Positions 57,360-64,000 of a stretch of DNA of 64,000 nucleotides are shown one piece after another. Each line of letters opens with the position of its first letter. The first letter of the stretch is position 1. The DNA comes from Quercus robur. Its lineage: Eukaryota > Streptophyta > Magnoliopsida > Fagales > Fagaceae. Under the pieces are notes generated by a model. The model had not been told where the DNA came from. It ran no database searches and saw only the letters and a program-made list of their open reading frames with translations. A program made the position numbers and the translations under genes. The stretch covers positions 95,806,862 through 95,870,861 of the forward strand of contig NC_065535.1 in assembly GCF_932294415.1 (NCBI RefSeq), in the 5' to 3' direction.

Positions 57360-58700
57360 AAAATAAAGGGGTAGCGTAGGATATGGGATAATTGGGATCC
57401 TTCAAAAAAGGCAGCGACGTAGAGCCACGTGATTGGGTTCTCTAAGAAATTTAGAATGAGCCGACTTTTTTTTTTTTAATGAATGAGCCGATTTATGAGT
57501 TCCATTATGGGACTTATAATATGGAACTTCCATATTAGAAGTCTCTAATAGCACTTGATTTCTTCTTCTGAGTTTATGATTTCGTTTAGTATTAATTAAT
57601 TGGTTAATCTTATTAATTGTTTCTAATAGGTTAATTAAGTTTGGAAATATGGATCTTGTTGCAAGGGTTATGGAACATATTTTTCTTTTTTCTTTTTTGA
57701 TGAATATGGAACATATTTTTCAATTTCTCGGAATCCAAACGTTATACTAATAAAACTTAGGGTATGTTTGGTACACTAAATGTGAATTACAATAGGAATG
57801 GTAATCTTTATTACCGGGAATAAAATGTGTTGTAATGGAATAACTAAACCTATTCATTAGTTTGGTTGTGAGTTGTAACATTAAAATAAAACTTATAATC
57901 TATTTTAGGAAATATCTTATTCATACAATTATATTTCCTAGAAAATAATATATTTTAAATTTTAGAGAGATGAGTTATTTTTTGATGATTTTTTATTTCC
58001 ATAATTGTTAGGTGGATAAGGAAAATTTATTTATTTGGAAATATATTAATGTTAGAAATTATTACATTTACTAAGGAATAACTATTACAACTCTTTTAGA
58101 GAGGAATAACTATTCCTCATTTTAAAGAATAGCTATTCATAAGAAATGACTATTCCATGTAATAAAAACATAACCAAACTATTGAATAGCTAAATCATAG
58201 GAATAACTGTTACATTACAGTACTTATTACAGTCTATCAAACGTGCCCTTAGAATGCACAAGTTTCTCCTATACAAAAATTCTTCAGAGCTATTTGTTAC
58301 ACAAATTTCTTCTTTCTTTCTTTTTTTTTTTCTTTTTTTTATTTTTTGAGAAGACACAAATTCCTCTTTATATGGCCGCATGATAATAGCTGAATAATAC
58401 CAACACAAATTTGTCATCATAATGTAACAATAATAGCCCACAAAGCTCGTGAGTTACAACTTCTATGATATTTTGTGTAACTTTATGTAAAGGGAGAATT
58501 TCCAACTTTTTTATCATATGCATAACCAAATTACAATAATTTAGATCATGATGATCTTCTCTCCAGCAATTTCACCAATATATAGTATTTCCAGCAAAGG
58601 AAATAATAAAGCACTTTAACTTAATTACTCTTGAGGAGTGGTTTTAATTGTATGCTTACAATTGATTTTAGTACAACCACAAACACATTATTATCTAGAT
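57360..58700 (-). repeat. Block Z, copy 4 (with a MITE inside)
   Basis: Matches 36600-37440, interrupted by the MITE at 57760-58248. It is followed by the GA-rich start of duplication arm 2. Confidence 0.55.
57760..58248. mobile_element. Harbinger-like MITE, 489 bp
   Basis: Flanked by TTA (57757-57759 and 58249-58251). Ends GGGTATGTTTGGTACACT and, reversed, GGGCACGTTTGATAGACT are TIRs. Block Z copy 1 (near 36975) has the uninterrupted site. Confidence 0.8.
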
Positions 58701-60051
58701 TCTGAACAAGTAAGTCCCCAGGCGTGAAAGGGGAAAAATTAAGGAAGGAGAGAGAGAGAGGGTTTTATTTTTCTTTATCAGAATAGAAATGAGAGAGAGT
58801 GAGACAGGAAGGAGAGAGAGAGCGAGAGAGATTTTATTGTTCTTTATTACCTAGGTAGGAATGATAGAGAGTGAGACAGGAAGGAGAGAGTTTTGTTTCT
58901 CTATAATATCTAGGTAGGAATGAGAGAAAAAAGAAGGGATAGTGGGGTAGCATGGAATGTGGGGTCCTTAAAAAAGTAGAATGTAGCAATGACGGATTAG
59001 AGTCATTAGACTTATGATAAATATGAGTTAGACTTATGGCAATGAAGAATACGACTTTCATCAGAAAAAAAAAAAAAAAAAAAAAAAAAAGAAGAAGATT
59101 GTCCTTAACTTGATTTTAAGAAACAATAGATCAAGGCAAGCGTTATAATTAATTTGGGTAATTGTGAAATCATAATAATTTGAGATCCTAGAATTTATAT
59201 GATAGTTTTTTATAATCTAACGACATAAAGAAAATATTTACAATCCACACTTAATATGAAATATGTTCTTAGATTGTCTTTTAGATAATAATTCAAGATC
59301 TTAGAGCCAAGCTACATAATCTTGCATTCCCTTTAAGATTGTCTTTTTCTATTTTACATAAACCCACTATTGTTTGGTGTAAGAAATCCATGATGTAGTT
59401 CTGGATTCTCTTAGCAAATAGGAAACCAATGAAATTTTTGTAGTTTAAAATATAATCTGTCCAACAAACCTCCATAATTAATGTAATTTTATTTGAGCCC
59501 CAAATCTCTCTCTCTCTCATATAATTAATTTGTGTAGGAATACGACTTTCATAAAAAAGGAAAAAAAAGAAAGAAAAAAAAAAAGAAAAAGGAATATTAC
59601 TAATGAGAGAGAGTGAGAGAGCAAACAGAGAGAGACTCTATTGTTCTTTACCTAGAGAGAGAGAAAGAGAGAGAGAGGAGAGGGATAGTGGGGTAGCGTG
59701 CAATGTCCTTCAAAAAGCAGAGGGTGGCAATGATGAATTAGACTTATTAAGATATACCAGTTATGAGTTAGAATTATGACAACAAGAAATACAACTTTCA
59801 TTATAAAAAAATAATAAAATATAATAAAAAATAAATAAAATATAAAAAACCTAAACTTCCGGCTTATTTTCACTACTATAGCATTTTAAAAACTCACTTA
59901 TTCTACTTGTAACTATACTTTTATACACCTTATTTTTTAAACAAAATAAGCCAATGAAAATAAGTTCAACCTAATAATAATTTTAAGAAGAGTAACTATA
60001 TGAGCTCAATCAACAAAAAATGATAGTATTAGAAGATAGCATCAGATATAC

Positions 60052-60713
60052 AATCTCAAACATTGGCGCTGACTGCAATCAACATGTATGGCAACTTTTC
60101 CTTTGTCAGGTTGCAATTAATGAACTTGGCTTTCCAAGTTCTGCCAGCATTTACAGAAATTAGTAGACAACATTACTAGTCCGTTTGGATTGAGGAAGAT
60201 GGAGGAAGAGTAGATTAGAGTAGATTTAGTATAAAATTAGCTTATTTTTAGTCAATTCTACTCTACTCCTCCTTCTCCCCTCCATGCAAACAGGCCATAC
60301 AAGTCTTCACAAAACACAGGAGGAAATGCTTAATGTAGATACGTGTGGAAGATCCAGCATCTGGAACCATTAAATACCTTCACACTGCAAATAACATCTA
60401 TTTCCCTCAACCTGATTCTTGCTGAACCATTTACCTGCCATTAAGTCCATGATAACGTAAAAACCAGCAGAAAAAAGTTCACTTTATCTGGAAGAAAGCA
60501 GGCCAATGCTGATGTAAAATAAAATTAATTTCCTTGTTTACATGAGTTAAACTACTAAGCAACTCAAATTAGACCTAATTCTAATTAATTGGGTTTGGCT
60601 ATATGAATCCTTTTCCAGCATTCAGACCATATCTTTCATCAGAACGAAGGCCTTGAGCAATGCCACACTGTATGAACTATGAAGTGCTCTTCTCCCAGAG
60701 ATAGTCCCACCAT
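60052..60713 (-). pseudogene. RRP42: RRP42 relic in arm 2 (exons a-c)
   Basis: ATG at 60713 starts MVGLSLGEEHFI, but an 8-base insertion then breaks the frame. Exon b (about 60380-60440) reads VNGSARIRLREIDVICSVK. Exon c (about 60052-60150) keeps DKGKVAIH-like sequence with small insertions. Orthologous in place to the arm 1 relic, with partly different lesions. Confidence 0.6.
60177..60297. mobile_element. 121-bp Harbinger-like MITE
   Basis: Flanked by TAC (60174-60176 and 60298-60300). Ends TAGTCCGTTTGGAT and, reversed, TGGCCTGTTTGCAT are TIRs. Arm 1 (near 672) has the empty site CATTACAAGTC. Confidence 0.75.
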
Positions 60714-60719
60714 TCCTGC

Positions 60720-62020
60720 ACATACATAAAAACAAGGAGAGATAATGGTTGCAATGTTACACATAATTAGAACTTGTAAGTACTGGGAGAAAATATTCAT
60801 TGAAAAAAAAAATATACTGGAAGAAAACTAGAGGAACAACAGAAATGCTGAAGGAAACCATTAGGTGTTAAGAAGACGTTGTCATTAGCAATAGTTCCTG
60901 AAGTCAAAAAGATATTCAAGTCTTTTATAACCCCATTATTGGCAGAAAAACAAAAGGCACACATTAATTAAGTCAATATTTAATAAACCCAATTTCTTTA
61001 TTAAAAGGGCATGCACAATGTCTTATATAACTCCTTATTGGCTTGTGTCGTAAGGCATGCAGAAGCAATTTCTGAAAATGAGAACTGCGATTTCAATTAG
61101 CTTAGCCTAGAAATGTCAAATGAGAGACAAGAGACAATTAGAAAGGCTGAGCATATTTCTTAGGCCATTATTGATATGGTCCAACCAGGCCCAAGTAACA
61201 AAAATAATTCCATTAGCCGAAAGGAATGGAAACTAAATTATTCTAATTAGGGTTTTTTTTTTTTTTTTTTATAACAAAAAAACTACTCTATTTTGATAAT
61301 TCAATTTCCATAAATAAATACTACTTATCTCAATATGGCACAACATTATTATTTTAAGGAGAAAAAAAATATAAAACCTTAGAGTTTAGGCTCAAAAGCT
61401 AAATGATCATGAGGAAGTTGAGCAGGGCATAGCAGTCTCCATACACACAAAAAAAGGTGAAAATTTGAGCAGGGGATAGCAGTCCCTAATAACATTGGCA
61501 AAAAAAAAAAAAAATATTCAGAGAAGTACACATTTGTTTTCTTAATCAATAAATAAATATACTTACAATTCAATAATAGGTTTAATTATTCTCGAAATAT
61601 AAATTTCTTCTAGTAAATCATTAACCATTTATTTCTTCTGGTAAATCATTGACCCTTTTCGACGATTTAGATGTCTTTTTTGAGATTATATTGATGTTTG
61701 ATTATTCAGAGAAGTACCCGATTTATTTAGCATTTTTATGTTGTGGGCAAGCATAGTCATTGTTTTACGTATTTAATAAAATCTAGATAAGTTGGAGTAT
61801 ATTTCATTGAACCTCTTTTGATATTTGGATCTTCTTTAGTTGAAGTTTTTCAACAGAAAATATATATATCCAACTTTAATTTTGAATTTAAGAAAAAACA
61901 AATTCCTTATTTCATTCACTTTATCTAAGTTTTCCATAAAGCTTGGTCATCATTTAGATGCCAAAAGGAAATAGAACAATACCATAATAAAATAAGATGT
62001 ACCTCAACAGAGGAAGGTAT
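60720..62020. other. Intergenic part of duplication arm 2, no gene seen
   Basis: Counterpart of 1080-2400. It lacks the hAT-type MITE found in arm 1, and a roughly 20-bp direct repeat (TTTCTTCTGGTAAATCATT) is doubled near 61610-61650. Confidence 0.55.
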
Positions 62021-62029
62021 ACAGTATAT

Positions 62030-63770
62030 TACACATCCAATTCTAGGTTTACACCATGCCAGATGTACCTCACCAGTGCTCTATATGGACCAGAAAATTC
62101 AAGCATACAAAAAAATAAGCATCATAACACACATGCATGCAGAAAGAGAGAGCACCATCAGCAGCACCAAACATCTCACAATACCTAGGTCACTATCAAA
62201 AGAAGATGACAAAAGAAGCCTTTTATAGCAACCTCACTGAAGTTTGTCTTGGAATTTGAGTACAGCCTCTTCCACTCATCCAGATTCCAGTATCATCTTA
62301 CTTGGGGGCAGTAGATCAAGAGTATTCTTAGGTTTGGACTTTGGAGCCTCCTCTTCCTCACCAGGTTCTGATTTGGGCTTTGCTGGTTCCTCTTTTTTAG
62401 GTTCATCCTTAGGATTTGGTTTAGCAGATTCTTTTGGCTGAGATGCTTCTTTGTAACAGGAAACAGACTTATCTGTTTAACCTCTACCAGAACCTTCTTG
62501 AAATTTGGTTGATTCACCATGGTCCAGAAGTATCTTTCCACATAAGGGAACTCAGAAATAAAGCTCTTAGTCATGAGTTGGGTGAAGCCTATGTATAAGT
62601 TGCACATTGTAACAATGCCAGCCAGGGTTACAGAATTCCCAACCAGTAAGTGTTTGAAGCAAGATGAGTGTCTAGAGCATCCAGCACTCTCTTCAATGAA
62701 GAAATTGCAGCTTCCTCAGCCTTCACGCAAAAACACATTCGCTTCAAATAAGGGCAGTCCATAGTTATGAGAGGATTATGAACATTTAGATTTTCCATGT
62801 AGAATATGTTAGCATGTTTATGATGTGGGCAAGCATAGTCATTTTTTTATGTATTTAATAAAAGTTGGATAAGTTGGAGTGTATTTCATTGAGCCTCTTT
62901 TGATATTTGGATCTTCATTGGTTGAATTTTTTCAATAGAATATATATAGCCCACATTAGGCTATGAGCTTTAGCTCAAATGACACCTCCTCCCCATATAA
63001 GTTTTAGGTGGAGGGTGAGGTCGTAAATTCAAGACTTATTAGGTGTGTAACTTACCATAAAACTTGTTCATCATTTAGATGCCTTAAAAGGAAGTAGAAC
63101 AATTTTATAATGAAATAAGATGTAGCTCACAAGAGGAAGGTATATTGCACATTCAATTCTAGGTTTACACCATGCCAGAATATTAGGATCAATCTCCAAT
63201 GATGGAAAATCAATCCAGTACTCTATGTGGAACAGAAAATTCAAGCGTACAAAACAATAAAGTATCATAACACACATACATGCAGAGAGAGAGAGCACAA
63301 TCAGTAGTACCAAACATCTCGCACAAACAATATGAGAAGAAGCATAAAGAGGATTGCTACCCTTCAGGCAAGTAATTACAGCAACAGATAAAAAGCCCAT
63401 AAGTTCCAACATAACAATCTTCGAGGGATGACCAAAATTAACAGGTGAGGGAGGAAAATTTATAGTCTTACCATAACATGCTATAGAATTTCTCTCAAAT
63501 ATTGGACCAACAGGTGTTTCCAACACAGGAACCTACAAGAAAAATAGATTTAATAGTAAAGCCTTTAATCAACCTAACATACAATTAGTAGTATAGATTA
63601 CCAAAAATTCCACAATATAGAAATATACCTTCCCAATAGGTTGAGAAACTCACAAGTTTTATTACAGATACCCATCTCAAAATCTGGGGACAGTTTGACT
63701 TTCACACCAGTGTTCTCTGCAGAGATGAGTGTCTTGAAAGAACTTTTATTGTCTTCCCAGCATGCAGATC
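62030..63770 (-). pseudogene. eEF1B-gamma relic in arm 2
   Basis: Minus-strand order: exon 2 (63770-63610; KVKLSPDFEMG), exon 3 (about 63455-63535; LETPVGPIFERNSIACY), exon 4 (about 63150-63250; HIEYWIDFPSLEIDPNILAW), then the GST C part and linker (62740-62220; SEFPYVERYFWTMVNQPNFK), then a second, shortened exon-4 relic (62030-62110). Frameshifts occur in exon 2 and the linker, and the EF1G C-terminal exon is absent. It reaches further upstream than the arm 1 copy because arm 1 homology stops after exon 4. Confidence 0.7.
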
Positions 63771-63774
63771 AACA

Positions 63775-64000
63775 TTCTTGCTAGTGTTATCCCAGGAAAA
63801 TGTGACAGTTTACTGATGCAGACACAGGGTTTTGAAACCAAATTTCCATTGAAAGAAAACTAAAATAAAATCTTTTAGACAAACAGAGAAACCACCAGAA
63901 TTAGTGTGCATTTGGATAACTTATTTTTATTGGCTTGAAAAATAAGTTTGCCTAAAAAATAAGCTCAAAAATAGTATAGTTGTACTTAAAAAAAGTGCGG
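63775..64000. other. Flank of eEF1B-gamma exon 2, window edge
   Basis: Aligns in part with 49235-49400. It ends in a TTGGCTTGAAAAATAAG-type hairpin stretch resembling a MITE cut by the window edge. Confidence 0.4.

Larger units (their letters stand above)
58705..63310. repeat. Segmental duplication arm 2 (partner 1-4062)
   Basis: Same order as arm 1: a GA-rich piece, RRP42 exons a-c, an intergenic stretch, eEF1B-gamma relics. Here the GA-rich piece is itself doubled (58708-59080 and 59540-59830) around an unrelated 400-bp stretch. Confidence 0.85.

Overview
The window is AT-rich plant nuclear DNA from a eudicot, probably a woody one. This rests on a Tat-clade Ty3/gypsy retrotransposon, Mutator-like, hAT and Harbinger-like DNA elements, a tRNA-derived SINE, GT-AG introns, and gene relics that resemble plant eEF1B-gamma and exosome RRP42. 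The genus cannot be fixed from sequence reading alone. No tRNA, rRNA, CRISPR array or organellar block was seen.

Layout. 1-4062 is one arm of a segmental duplication whose other arm is about 58705-63310; each arm carries broken RRP42 and eEF1B-gamma exons on the minus strand. 4852-16493 is a non-autonomous Mutator-like element with TIRs of about 265 bp, split by a young Tat-clade LTR retrotransposon (5638-16017) that has 498-bp LTRs, a 5-bp target duplication, a satellite-like array of hairpin repeats and a separate antisense gene. 17594-28260 is a two-unit tandem array (about 5.1-5.3 kb per unit) of decayed eEF1B-gamma copies. 28763-29416 is an intact-looking two-exon gene for a small single-pass membrane protein (called SMP1 here), and its upstream region is tandemly duplicated. 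30.5-36.5 kb holds a solo LTR, a LINE tail, hairpin MITEs and a second Mutator-like element. 36.5-58.7 kb is a mosaic of repeated modules: RRP42 exons, a GA-rich piece, an unidentified block called Z, a GA minisatellite and SMP genes. It includes a second intact SMP gene (SMP2, 52844-53213) and an SMP pseudogene (SMP3) split by a hAT-like element.

Reading minus-strand modules from high to low coordinate gives a recurring order: eEF1B-gamma, RRP42, GA-rich piece, block Z, GA minisatellite, SMP. The simplest account is one ancestral locus amplified several times, with decay of the two housekeeping-gene relics while at least two SMP copies kept open frames, intron position and TATA-like promoters.

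The most interesting leads are the unrecognised SMP family, the covarying hairpins of the Tat 3' array, the antisense gene with its own promoter signals inside that element, and a hairpin-plus-short-repeat cluster at 51.37-51.67 kb. The two SMP genes are the only host genes in the window that look intact. All identifications come from reading motifs by eye; no searches were run.
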